From NCBI RefSeq assembly GCF_020176955.2, contig NZ_JAIUCZ020000002.1:682001-746000 (forward strand): a DNA stretch of 64,000 nucleotides, read 5' to 3'. Position 1 is the stretch's first letter; the number at the start of each line of letters is the position of its first letter. Both the position numbers and the translations under genes were made by a program. This document shows, piece after piece, positions 53,419 through 61,621 of the stretch. The DNA comes from Nocardia sp. alder85J. Lineage in GTDB: Bacteria > Actinomycetota > Actinomycetes > Mycobacteriales > Mycobacteriaceae. The notes under the pieces are model-generated. The model did no database searches. It was not told the DNA's origin and saw only the letters and a program-made list of their open reading frames with translations.

Positions 53419-55709
53419 GCAGCGCGACCGAACCGCTGTGCGCGGGCCTGTCGGTGGTGGAGGTCGCGGCCGGGGCCAGTGACCTCGGGCTCGGTGTCGC
53501 CGGTGGGATCCCCGGGATGATCCTCGCCGAACTCGGCGCCGACGTGGTCCGGGTGACCGGGGAGCCGGCGCCGATCGACGCGGACGTGCCGTGGGGCCGG
53601 GTCTGGCACCGGCGCAAGCGGATCCTGCGCGCGGACCACGACGAGACGATCGCGCTGCTGCGCGCCGCCGACGTCGCGCTGGTGTACGGGCCGGAGGACA
53701 CCGTCGAGGCGCGCGGCCTCGGCTATCGGGATCTGGTGGCGCACAACGCCGGACTGGTCTACGCCCGCTGCCGGCCCAGCCACACCGCGGCCGGCGCGGT
53801 CGCGGACTACGGGCTCGCCGTCGAGGCGCGGGCGGGATTCTGCACCCAGCTGGCCGGGCATCGGCCGGGGCCGATCTTCGTCGACGCGCACGCCTCCGGG
53901 GTGGGTGCGGCCTCGCTCCTGCTGACCTCGGTATTCGCCCTGCTGGGCCGCCGCGCCCGCACCGGCGCGGGCGGCTGGGCCGAAACCTCGCTCTACGACG
54001 GGCTGCTGGCCACCCTGGGCTGCATGATCGGCCGCTCCGAACGCGCCGCCGCCGATGTCGAGTACTACTGGGAGCACGGGTCCACCTTCCCGAACTTCCT
54101 GTACCGCTGCGCCGACGGCGAACTGCTCCAGGTGTGGTTCGGCGGAAAAGGCATGTACGAGGCCGTGATCCGGGTGCTCGGCGACGAGCCGAGCGCCGAG
54201 GGCTACTACACCGACCAGATGACCGGGAAGCTCGGGGACCGCGCCCGCCGCTGGACCGAATTCTTCGCCACCCGCCCCCGCGCCGACTGGGTCGAGCGGC
54301 TGCGCGCCGCCGGCGTCGCCTGCGAACCGGTCCTCGGCCCCGGCGAGGTGCTCGCCGACCCCCACCTGACCGAGATCGGCCTGGCCGCAACGGAATCGGT
54401 CGCCGGTCGGCGGATCGTGACGATGGGCACCCCGATGGTGGTCCGGGCCCGCCCCGGCACGGCGGTGGATGCCGCTGCCGCGCACGTGGTTTCGCCTGCT
54501 GCCGAGGGTGATCTGCTCGCCGGGCTGAAGGTGGTGGACTTCTCGGCGTTCGTGGCGGGCCCGCTGGCGGCGGAGATCCTCGCGGATCTGGGGGCCGACG
54601 TGATCAAGGTGGAGCCGCCGGACGGGGAGGCGATGCGGGCCGCGGCCTATGCGGTGGCGGCCTGTCAGCGCGGAAAGCGCAGTCTGGCGCTGGATATCAA
54701 CGCGCCCGGGGCGGAACCGGTGGTGCGGCGGCTGCTGGCCGGGGCGGATGTGGTGGTGCACAACTTCCGGGTCGGGGTCGCCGAGCGGCTGGGTATCGGG
54801 GAGGAGACCGTGGCGCGGCTCAATCCGCGGGCGGTGTACTGCCATGCCAGTGCGTTCGGGGCGAGCGGGCCGCGCGCGAAGGCGCCCGGCAACGACGCGC
54901 TGATGCAGGCGGTGACGGGATTCGAGCGGGCCATCGGGGGCGCGGGCAACGATCCGACCGCGGCGACCTGGATTCCGCTGGACATGTCCGGGGGCTGGCT
55001 GGCCGCGGCCGGAATGCTCGCGGGGCTGTACGGCCGGGCCGCGCACGGGCACGGCTACGGCGTGGTGACCAGCCTGCTGGCCGCGGGGATGCTGCCGCAC
55101 AGCGGCGTCTATCTGGCCGACGGCGAACCGGTGCGCGGCCCGGAACTGGACGCGGCGCAGACCGGGTACGGTCCGGGCTACCGGCTCTATCAAGGCTCGG
55201 ACGGGGAGTGGTTCGCGCTGGTGGTGCCGGATCCGCGGGGCTGGCGGCGGCTGGCGGAACTGCCCGAGGTCTCGGGGCTGCCGCAGCGGTACGCGCCGCT
55301 GCGCGGCGGCGCCGCCGATGCCGAGGCGCGGGCCGCCGAGCCGATCCTGGAGCGGGCCTTCGCCACCGCGTCCGCCGCGGCGTGGGTCGAGCGGTTGCGC
55401 GGGCCGGGTCTGCTGGCCGAGCCGGTGGAGGATCTGGATCGGGACGGCTTCCGGCGCGCGGTGCTCGACGATCCGGTGAATCGGCAGCAGGGCCGGGTGC
55501 TGGCCTATCACACCGCCGACTGGGGATTCTTCGAGCAGATCGGGCCGCTGCTGCGCTACGGCCCGGCCACCGCCGCGCACGGGCCGCGGCCGATGCTGCC
55601 CGGGGTCGGCGAGCACAGTGCGGAGGTGCTGACCGAATTGGGCTTCTCCGCCGACGAGGTGGAACACCTGCTCGCCACCAAGGTCGCGCGTCAGGCGAGC
55701 GGCGGGTAG
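53415..55709 (+). CDS. double-domain CaiB/BaiF-type CoA-transferase
   Basis: The 764 residues contain two CoA-transferase halves in tandem. The first (about 1-365) begins GLSVVEVAAGASDLGLG and lacks a clear catalytic aspartate motif. The second (about 370-764) begins LAGLKVVDFSAFVAGPLAAE, has KVEPPDGEAMRA, QRGKRSLALDINAPGAE and PGNDALMQAVTG, where the aspartate should be the acyl carrier. Fused forms occur in some actinobacteria. It would transfer CoA to a pathway acid. Overlaps the LLM gene by four bases, so the two are coupled. Confidence 0.87.
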   Translation: MSSATEPLCAGLSVVEVAAGASDLGLGVAGGIPGMILAELGADVVRVTGEPAPIDADVPWGRVWHRRKRILRADHDETIALLRAADVALVYGPEDTVEARGLGYRDLVAHNAGLVYARCRPSHTAAGAVADYGLAVEARAGFCTQLAGHRPGPIFVDAHASGVGAASLLLTSVFALLGRRARTGAGGWAETSLYDGLLATLGCMIGRSERAAADVEYYWEHGSTFPNFLYRCADGELLQVWFGGKGMYEAVIRVLGDEPSAEGYYTDQMTGKLGDRARRWTEFFATRPRADWVERLRAAGVACEPVLGPGEVLADPHLTEIGLAATESVAGRRIVTMGTPMVVRARPGTAVDAAAAHVVSPAAEGDLLAGLKVVDFSAFVAGPLAAEILADLGADVIKVEPPDGEAMRAAAYAVAACQRGKRSLALDINAPGAEPVVRRLLAGADVVVHNFRVGVAERLGIGEETVARLNPRAVYCHASAFGASGPRAKAPGNDALMQAVTGFERAIGGAGNDPTAATWIPLDMSGGWLAAAGMLAGLYGRAAHGHGYGVVTSLLAAGMLPHSGVYLADGEPVRGPELDAAQTGYGPGYRLYQGSDGEWFALVVPDPRGWRRLAELPEVSGLPQRYAPLRGGAADAEARAAEPILERAFATASAAAWVERLRGPGLLAEPVEDLDRDGFRRAVLDDPVNRQQGRVLAYHTADWGFFEQIGPLLRYGPATAAHGPRPMLPGVGEHSAEVLTELGFSADEVEHLLATKVARQASGG

Positions 55710-55892
55710 GCCGCGCGGATGTCACGGGACGGCGCGGATGTCACAGTACCGGCGCGAATTTCGACAAATCGTACACCGGAACCGTCCCCGCGAGCGAAGA
55801 TCGAACCTGGCGACGATGCCGTGCCTCACAGGCGGCATCGGTCGACCGCTGCAACCACACTGGCGCAACCTTCGCCGACGAGGAGGGTTCAG

Positions 55893-56087
55893 ATGCGACG
55901 ACGCATCACGACATCCGTGGCATGGCGCTATTTCCTGCGCGGCTTGGTGCTGCTCGGCGCGGGCAGCTCCGGTGCCATTCAGCTCTACACCGATTACATC
56001 CACGTCGACGGCATCACCGATCCGGTGCTGCCGGTCGAGGAATGGGATTGGTCGATCCCGCACGTCTGGTACGACCTGGCGCACTGA
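55893..56087 (+). CDS. small membrane protein, 64 residues
   Basis: A short gene with AGGAGGG six bases before ATG 55893. The protein starts MRRRITTSVAWRYFLRG, has one hydrophobic helix at about 14-30 and a polar C-terminus with GITDPVLPVEEWDWSIPHVW. Only the strong binding site and coherent sequence support it. Its role is unknown. It follows the CoA-transferase gene with 183 bases between them. Confidence 0.55.
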   Translation: MRRRITTSVAWRYFLRGLVLLGAGSSGAIQLYTDYIHVDGITDPVLPVEEWDWSIPHVWYDLAH

Positions 56088-56198
56088 CCGTCGTGACGCG
56101 GGGCATCGGCCGCCGCGATCCGAGGCGTCGGCCGTCGCGGCGTGGTGCACCGGGCGCGGCGCACGGGTGCGGGCGCTTCGTCGTGCCGATGGTTCCCG

Positions 56199-56459
56199 TC
56201 AGCGACGTGCCGGGTCGGCGTGGCCGGGGATCGCGATGGTCCGGTCGGGCACTGTGCCGGCTGGTGCCGGTTCGAGTCGGTCACCCACTGCCTCGGGCCG
56301 GTTCGGCACCGTGTCGTGGTGGCCGTCCGGGTGGCCCAGCAGCCACTGCCACGCCTCGATCGGATCGTCGGCGATGATCGTTGCGCCGCAATGGCATACG
56401 CCGAGCAGCTGATCGGTGCCCGGAAACCATTCGATCCGGTGGCGGCCCGGTTCGGTCAT
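56199..56459 (-). CDS. hypothetical small protein coupled to a Rieske oxygenase
   Basis: The 86-residue protein has a single GVCHCGATI motif near residues 20-28, then DDPIEAWQWLLGHPDGHHDT, followed by a proline-rich tail. Its ATG overlaps the stop of the Rieske oxygenase gene (ATGA), so it is translated with it. The two cysteines and the histidines could bind metal. It may be a maturation or partner protein, but no family is known to me. Confidence 0.55.
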   Translation of the reverse strand: MTEPGRHRIEWFPGTDQLLGVCHCGATIIADDPIEAWQWLLGHPDGHHDTVPNRPEAVGDRLEPAPAGTVPDRTIAIPGHADPARR

Positions 56460-57562
56460 GCCCGCGCCGCCGCGGCCTCGGCGTCGGCGTCCGCCTGCGC
56501 GCGGGCCAGCCGGGTCATCAGCTTGCGGGCGGCCAGTGCGCCGGTGTCGATGTTGATCGTCAGCTCGCGCACGCCGCCGAGCCGCCGCTCGTCCTCGGCG
56601 ACGGTCTGTTCGACCAGGTTCAGCGCCACCACGTCCTGCATCACCACGGTGTGGTTGCTGTCGTGCAGATAGTCGGTGACCTTCGGGTCGTCGATCGCGA
56701 AATCCCTTGCCACCATCCAGAAGTCGTGCACCGAATGCTCGGTCTCCGGGGTCAGGGCGTAGACGATCTCGGTGTGGAAGGCGCCGGGATCGCGGTCGTG
56801 GTCCACCCCGGGGCGATAGCCCGCGGGCGGATACTGGCCCTGCGGCGCGATGCGGGAGTGCAGCCGGTACAGGCACGGCGGCTGGAACTCGATGTCCTGC
56901 CAGCGGGTGATGCGGCCGGTGAGGCCGGTCGACTCGGCGTAGAAGGGCGGGCACTGCGCGTCGTCCATGTGCCGCGACACCCGTACCACGCCCGCGGTCT
57001 CGTCGACCTCGGTGACGATCGGCGTCTCCGCCACCTCCGGGGTGCCGATGTGTCCGCCGTGCAGGTAGGTCTCGTGCGACAGATCCATCAGATTGTCCAT
57101 CAGCAGGGCGTGCCGGCCCTGGATGGTCTGCAAGCCGCGGAGGGTGGTCCAGCCGTCGGCGACCAGCCACGGTGCCCGCGGAATCGCGGTGGCGTCGGCC
57201 GATTCCGGATCGCCGATCCACACCCAGACGAACGAATCCTGTTCCACCACCGGATAAGCGGCGACCCGCGCGCTGCGCGGAATGCGGGTCTGCGCCGGCA
57301 CCGCGACGCACGCGCCGGTGCGGTCGTAGGTGAAGCCGTGATAGCCGCAGACGATCCGGTCGCCCTCGGCCCGGCGCGACTTCGACAGCGGGTAGCGCCG
57401 GTGGACGCAGCGGTCGGCGAGCGCGACCACCTCGCCGTCCTCGGCGCGGAAGAACACCAGCGGCTCGTCGCAGATGGTCCGGGCGAACAACTCCGTCCCG
57501 ATCTCGGCGGCGTAGGCGGCCACGTACCACTGGTCGCGAATGATGGTGGTGGAAGGACTCAT
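56456..57562 (-). CDS. Rieske oxygenase, VanA-like (aromatic O-demethylase type)
   Basis: A 368-residue oxygenase: Rieske ligands in DRCVHRRYPL near 50-59 and CGYHGFTYD near 72-80, and iron ligands in MDNLMDLSHETYLHGG near 153-168 with the D-x2-H-x4-H pattern. This spacing is that of vanillate O-demethylase oxygenases and relatives that remove methyl groups or hydroxylate rings. It is clearly different from the oxygenase at 25402. ATG 57562 is preferred over a start at 57640. It is divergent neither from nor overlapping the IclR gene, which lies upstream on the same strand and may control it. Confidence 0.88.
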   Translation of the reverse strand: MSPSTTIIRDQWYVAAYAAEIGTELFARTICDEPLVFFRAEDGEVVALADRCVHRRYPLSKSRRAEGDRIVCGYHGFTYDRTGACVAVPAQTRIPRSARVAAYPVVEQDSFVWVWIGDPESADATAIPRAPWLVADGWTTLRGLQTIQGRHALLMDNLMDLSHETYLHGGHIGTPEVAETPIVTEVDETAGVVRVSRHMDDAQCPPFYAESTGLTGRITRWQDIEFQPPCLYRLHSRIAPQGQYPPAGYRPGVDHDRDPGAFHTEIVYALTPETEHSVHDFWMVARDFAIDDPKVTDYLHDSNHTVVMQDVVALNLVEQTVAEDERRLGGVRELTINIDTGALAARKLMTRLARAQADADAEAAAARA

Positions 57563-57669
57563 GCCTTCAGCCTGCGACCGCCCCCCGGCGTGAGCCAAGA
57601 CACACTTCCGGTGGACGGAAGTCGGCGCCGGCCGGGTCACCAGGGCCGGACGCCGCGGTGAGCGGGGGT

Positions 57670-58458
57670 TCAGCGTCCGGGGGCGGTGTGCACGGGCCGC
57701 CGCCGGGCCGGCGTGGTCGGCGCGCCGAGTTCGCGGCTGATGCCGTTGGCGGCGGTGCGGACCGCCGGGGCCCAGGCCGACCGCTTCGCGTCCCCGGCGG
57801 GCACCACGATCGACACCGCCGCCAGTACCCGGCCGTCCGGGCCGAACACGGGCGCGGCCACCGAGTACCCGTCCAGGGTGACCTGCCCGTCGCTGATCGC
57901 CACGCCGGTGTGGCGCACCTCGGCCAGCGCGCGGCGCAGCCGGTCCGGATCATCGATCGTCTTCGGCGTGAACACCGCGAACGGCCGGGCCAGCACCTCG
58001 TCGAGCACCTCGGCGGGGGAGTGGGCGAGGATCGCCAGGCCCACCCCGGTCGCGTGCAGCGGCCAGCGCGCCCCGATCCGGGTCTTCACCGCGACGGCGT
58101 TGCGGGCGGCCAGGAATTCCACGTACATCACCTCGTCGCCGTCGCGCACCGCCAGTTGCACGTTCTGGTGGGTGGCCTCGTAGAGGTCCTCCATGTACGG
58201 CAGCGCCACATCGCGCAGCGGCCGCCCGCGCGGGCAGTGCGCGGCGACCTCCAGCATCCGCAGCCCGATCTGATATCCGCCGCCGGGCGCCCGGTCCAGC
58301 GCGCCCCACTGCACCAGGTCGGTCGCGTACCGGTACGCGGTCGTCTGCGGCAGCTCCGCGCGATCGGCCAGATCCGCCAGTTTCAGCACCGGATGCCCGG
58401 TGTCGAAGGCGGCCAGCAGGCCCAGTGCCCGGGTCAGCACGGACGTCTCGGCAGTCAT
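57670..58458 (-). CDS. IclR-family transcriptional regulator
   Basis: The 262-residue IclR-type protein has a winged helix at about 5-65 (TSVLTRALGLLAAFDTGHPV, then LADLADRAELPQTTAYRYAT) and a GAF-like effector domain from about 80 (VALPYMEDLYEATHQNVQLA, WPLHATGVGLAILAHSP, DGYSVAAPVFGPDGRVLAAV). Such proteins usually sense aromatic acids and switch adjacent catabolic genes. ATG 58458 is used; GTG 58470 is possible. It lies 107 bases upstream of the VanA-like gene and is divergent from the nitroreductase gene, either of which may be its target. Confidence 0.9.
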   Translation of the reverse strand: MTAETSVLTRALGLLAAFDTGHPVLKLADLADRAELPQTTAYRYATDLVQWGALDRAPGGGYQIGLRMLEVAAHCPRGRPLRDVALPYMEDLYEATHQNVQLAVRDGDEVMYVEFLAARNAVAVKTRIGARWPLHATGVGLAILAHSPAEVLDEVLARPFAVFTPKTIDDPDRLRRALAEVRHTGVAISDGQVTLDGYSVAAPVFGPDGRVLAAVSIVVPAGDAKRSAWAPAVRTAANGISRELGAPTTPARRRPVHTAPGR

Positions 58459-58556
58459 CGTCGACCACACTCCTGTCAGCCGGCCGGGATTCGGCGTTTC
58501 GATCATGATGACCCCAACCGCCGACCGGAGGGCAGCCACCGCGCGAGGATCGATAC

Positions 58557-59384
58557 ATGACCCAGACCGTGCCGTCCGCCCGTGACGTTCTCCGGCAGCG
58601 CTACCGCGATCCCGCGATCGGCGAGCCGGACCAGTGGAATCCCGTGTTGCACCTGCTGCACAGCCATCACTCGGTGCGGCAGTACCTGGACGAGCCGGTC
58701 TCCGACGCGACCCTGCGGTTGCTGGTGTCCGCGGCGCAGTCGGCGCCGACCTCGTCCAATCTCCAGGTCTGGAGCGTGATCGCCGTCCGGGATCCGCAGC
58801 GGCGGGCGCGGCTGGCGGAGCTGGCCGGCGGGCAGGCGCATATCGCGCAGGCCCCGGTGCTGCTGGTGTGGACCGCGGATTTCGGGCGGCTGCGGCAGCT
58901 CGCCGATGCGCGCGGGGTGCCGCTGGAGGGCGCCGACTATCTGGAATCCAGCTACGTGGGCTTCGTGGATGCCGCGCTGGCCGCGCAGAATGCCGTCGTC
59001 GCGGCGGAATCACTGGGCCTGGGCACGGTTTTCGTGGGTGCGCTGCGCAACAGGCCGGAAGAGGTAGCCGCCCTGCTGCACCTGCCGCAGCAGGTGTTCG
59101 CCGTCTTCGGCCTGGTGGTGGGGCATCCGGATCCGGCCGAGGGGGCGGGGGTGAAGCCGCGACTGCCGCAGCGGGCGGTGCTCCATCACGAAACCTACGA
59201 CGCCGCACCACAACTGGATGCCATCACCGATTACGAGCCGCGCCTGGCGGAATATTACGCCGATCAGCGGCAACAGCACTCCTGGACCGCCCGGGTACTG
59301 GCCCGGCTGGCCTCCGGGGCGAGCCTCAGCGGCCGGCACCGATTGCGGGAGGCGCTGGGCGAGCGCGGTTTCCGGCTGCACTGA
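58557..59384 (+). CDS. NfsA/FRP-type nitroreductase
   Basis: The 275-residue FMN protein of the oxygen-insensitive nitroreductase fold has the N-terminal LLHSHHSVRQYLDEPVSDAT near 32-51 and the flavin-binding SAPTSSNLQVWSVIAVRD near 62-79. Mid and C-terminal regions include AAQNAVVAAESLGLGTVFVG near 144 and FGLVVGHPDP near 185. It passes electrons from NAD(P)H to nitro, quinone or flavin substrates. ATG 58557 is 98 bases from the divergent IclR gene. In this setting it could supply FMNH2 or reduce quinones formed during ring attack. Confidence 0.87.
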   Translation: MTQTVPSARDVLRQRYRDPAIGEPDQWNPVLHLLHSHHSVRQYLDEPVSDATLRLLVSAAQSAPTSSNLQVWSVIAVRDPQRRARLAELAGGQAHIAQAPVLLVWTADFGRLRQLADARGVPLEGADYLESSYVGFVDAALAAQNAVVAAESLGLGTVFVGALRNRPEEVAALLHLPQQVFAVFGLVVGHPDPAEGAGVKPRLPQRAVLHHETYDAAPQLDAITDYEPRLAEYYADQRQQHSWTARVLARLASGASLSGRHRLREALGERGFRLH

Positions 59385-59503
59385 CTCGCCGCGGGCGATG
59401 GCGATTCTCCGCTACCGATTTCCCGTCATCGATCGCGCGAGCGCCGTTCGGGTGTTAACGTGCGGGGCGAAATGCCCCCCTTCGCAGCGTCAGCGGAGAA
59501 ACG

Positions 59504-60334
59504 ATGCGAGCAGTTGCCACCCCCCACGGAACGGTCGGCTACACCGACCACGGCGCCGGACCGGTGCTGCTGTTCGTCCACGGCTTCCTGCTCGACAAGA
59601 GCATGTGGCTACCGCAGATCGTGCACTTCGTGCCGCTCGGCTACCGGGTGCTGTGCGTGGATCTGCTGGGCTTCGGCGACAGCGAACCGGTCCCGGGCAC
59701 CATTCCCCTCACCGCCCACGCGGTCGCGCTGACCGCGGTGCTCGACGCCGTGGGTGCCGAGACGGCGACGGTGACCGGATATTCGATCGGCGGTCAGGTG
59801 GCCCTGGATTTCGCGGGCTCGCATCCGGATCGGCTCACCGCCCTGGTGCTGTCGGGCACCTCGGCTGGAGTCGACAGCCCGGTGGTCCGCGCCGAGCGCC
59901 TGGCGCTGGCCGATCGGCTGGAGTCCGAGGGGGTCGACGAGTACGCCGAGGAGTTCCTGCCGCACCTGCTCGGCGCGCGCACGATCCGCGACCGTCCGTC
60001 GGTGGTGGAGCACGCCCTCACCATGATGGCGGCCGCGGATCCCGAAGGCGCGGCGGCGGTCCTGCGCGGGCGCGCCGAGCGCGGCGACTACACCGCCGTC
60101 GCTCGCGCGCTGACCGTGCCGAGCCTGGTCGTGGTGGGTGCGGAGGACTCCTTCGACCGGGGCGAACTCGCCGCGGAGCTGGCCGGCCTCGTGCCGGGCA
60201 GCCGCCTGGCCGTGGTCGCCGACTCCGGTCACACGCCCAGCCTGGAGCGCCCGCTGTCGTTCAACGCCGAACTCGAGGAATTCCTGGAATCGGTCTCCGG
60301 CGCCGCCCGGCCGGGTCCGCTGCGGGTGCGCTGA
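59504..60334 (+). CDS. alpha/beta hydrolase
   Basis: A 276-residue alpha/beta hydrolase: VLLFVHGFLLDKSMW (oxyanion HG), the nucleophile elbow TGYSIGGQVAL near residue 93, a late acid region VVGAEDSF, and the catalytic histidine in DSGHTPSLERP near 250. It hydrolyses an ester, thioester or C-C bond. The ATG at 59504 has GGAGA upstream. A small GGGGC-GAAAT-GCCCC hairpin is in its leader at 59464-59478. It is probably not part of the TetR regulon, as no shared operator was found before it. Confidence 0.88.
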   Translation: MRAVATPHGTVGYTDHGAGPVLLFVHGFLLDKSMWLPQIVHFVPLGYRVLCVDLLGFGDSEPVPGTIPLTAHAVALTAVLDAVGAETATVTGYSIGGQVALDFAGSHPDRLTALVLSGTSAGVDSPVVRAERLALADRLESEGVDEYAEEFLPHLLGARTIRDRPSVVEHALTMMAAADPEGAAAVLRGRAERGDYTAVARALTVPSLVVVGAEDSFDRGELAAELAGLVPGSRLAVVADSGHTPSLERPLSFNAELEEFLESVSGAARPGPLRVR

Positions 60335-60404
60335 GCCGCTGGTCGCGCGCGGAAATCGGCGTCGGCCTGCCCATTTGCCGCGCGCGAACGGCGCAAATGT
60401 GAAA

Positions 60405-60424
60405 ATGTTGTTCCAGGACAACAT
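60405..60424. promoter_or_regulatory. inverted repeat operator candidate
   Basis: ATGTTGTTCCAGGACAACAT has perfect 7-bp arms (ATGTTGT/ACAACAT) around TCCAGG. It lies 54 bases before ATG 60478, in an otherwise GC-rich sequence, so it stands out. The regulator is unknown. Confidence 0.55.
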
Positions 60425-60477
60425 GTTTGACGGTGGATACCGACCGGTCACACATCGGAGAGGGGTTCGGTGGGGCC

Positions 60478-61158
60478 ATGACAGGGCAGCGCAGGGGGGC
60501 GAGGTCCGGGGGACCATTGGCGTCGGTGGCGCGTGGCGGACGCCGTCGGCGGCGCCGGGGGCGCGTCGACGATGCGCCACAGGTGATCTGGCCCGGGATG
60601 ATTCCCGCGTCCCAGCCGCAGGCGCGGCCGGGACGGCGCCGCCGGATGCTGGTCGGCTCGGCCGCGGTGGTCGGGACGGCCGCCGTGGTCGGCGGGGTGG
60701 TGCTGTCGCTCGAGATCCGCATGCAGCAGGCGGCGCCGGCGACCATGGCCAGCACCGCCGATCTCGCGCTGGGCGGCGGCCCCGGCTGTGAGCCGGTGCG
60801 CTCGCCGGAAGTGGTGCGGGGCAACGGTATCGGGTCCACCGGCTCCGGGGCGGATGCGATCCTGGCCTTCCAGCACGCCTACTACGTGGACCGGTCCGGC
60901 GCCGTGGCGCGCGCGGCGACCGCCCCCGATGCCTGGGTGTCGACCGCGCAGACCATCGACGCCGGCATCGCGACCGTCCCGGTGGGCACCCATCACTGTG
61001 TGCAGATCACCCCGTTGCCGGACGGCCGGTTCGATGTCGTCATCACCGAATCGCGCCCGGACCACACCAGCCGGACCTATCGGCAGCTGGTCAGTGTCGG
61101 TCTGCGCGACGGGACCACGGTGATCACCCGGATCGACCCGCCCCGCGCGACTCGCTGA
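60478..61158 (+). CDS. basic-N-terminus membrane protein, hypothetical
   Basis: The 226-residue protein starts with a very basic stretch (GGRRRRRRGRVDDAP near residues 20-34). One membrane helix follows at about 58-76 (MLVGSAAVVGTAAVVGGVVL), then an outer domain with two cysteines and WVSTAQTIDAGIATVPVGTH. The domain has the size of small Mce-associated or exported nuclear-transport-factor-like folds, but no motif proves this. ATG 60478 is chosen; a TTG at 60427 and a GTG at 60433 are alternatives. An inverted repeat precedes it. Confidence 0.6.
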   Translation: MTGQRRGARSGGPLASVARGGRRRRRRGRVDDAPQVIWPGMIPASQPQARPGRRRRMLVGSAAVVGTAAVVGGVVLSLEIRMQQAAPATMASTADLALGGGPGCEPVRSPEVVRGNGIGSTGSGADAILAFQHAYYVDRSGAVARAATAPDAWVSTAQTIDAGIATVPVGTHHCVQITPLPDGRFDVVITESRPDHTSRTYRQLVSVGLRDGTTVITRIDPPRATR

Positions 61159-61621
61159 TGATCTAGCACGCTCATTGGCGTGGCGCACCTGGGAAACGTC
61201 TGTCAGTTCTGTACGCAGACTGGGAGACAACTGCCAATCGACCTCGAACTGGCCTAGAGTTCGGACTCGGCAATTGTGTATGGGTTCGGTGGGCGTTAAC
61301 TTTTGATCGTTCGTGATTCACCGGGTCACGCGACCGCCGGACGACGGGTCGGGGGCTTGCCCGGGGAACGATCGAACGCCGAGCGCTCGGCAGGATCAAG
61401 GGGACCGATCCTGCCGGGCGCTTGTCTTTATCGGGGGACCGGCACCGATCATGCCGCCGCGGCAGGTTTCGATACAAGGGCGAATCGGTGAACAGCTGTC
61501 TCGGACAGTGGGGATGCGGGGGTCCGCGGTGGAAAAGTGGCGTACTGGTCAGACGACCAGTATGGTGCGTGCAGAGATTTCGGCCGGAACAGGTTCCAAT
61601 CCCACCCGAAGGAGCTGCCCC
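61159..61621. other. long leader region before the ceramidase gene
   Basis: This 463-base gap lacks a credible gene. It contains an inverted repeat CGAACT-GGCCTAG-AGTTCG at 61245-61263 and a very stable hairpin at 61382-61422. The promoter of the ceramidase gene may lie on either side of the hairpin. Short open frames across it have no protein-like character. Confidence 0.5.
61382..61429 (+). terminator. strong stem-loop with T-rich tail
   Basis: A 16-bp stem (AGCGCTCGGCAGGATC with GATCCTGCCGGGCGCT, one G-T wobble) and a 9-base loop is followed by TGTCTTTAT. This fits an intrinsic terminator of the membrane-protein gene upstream. Alternatively it could be an attenuator in the ceramidase leader, as it lies 200 bases before that start. 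Confidence 0.7.

Noticed and set aside
61280..61430. Riboswitch in the ceramidase leader
   Set aside because: The strong hairpin with T-rich tail suggests a terminator, but I could not match conserved sequence of any known riboswitch class.
61313..61621. N-terminal extension of the ceramidase upstream of GTG 61622
   Set aside because: The extension runs through a strong hairpin and would place the Tat signal about 100 residues inside the protein.
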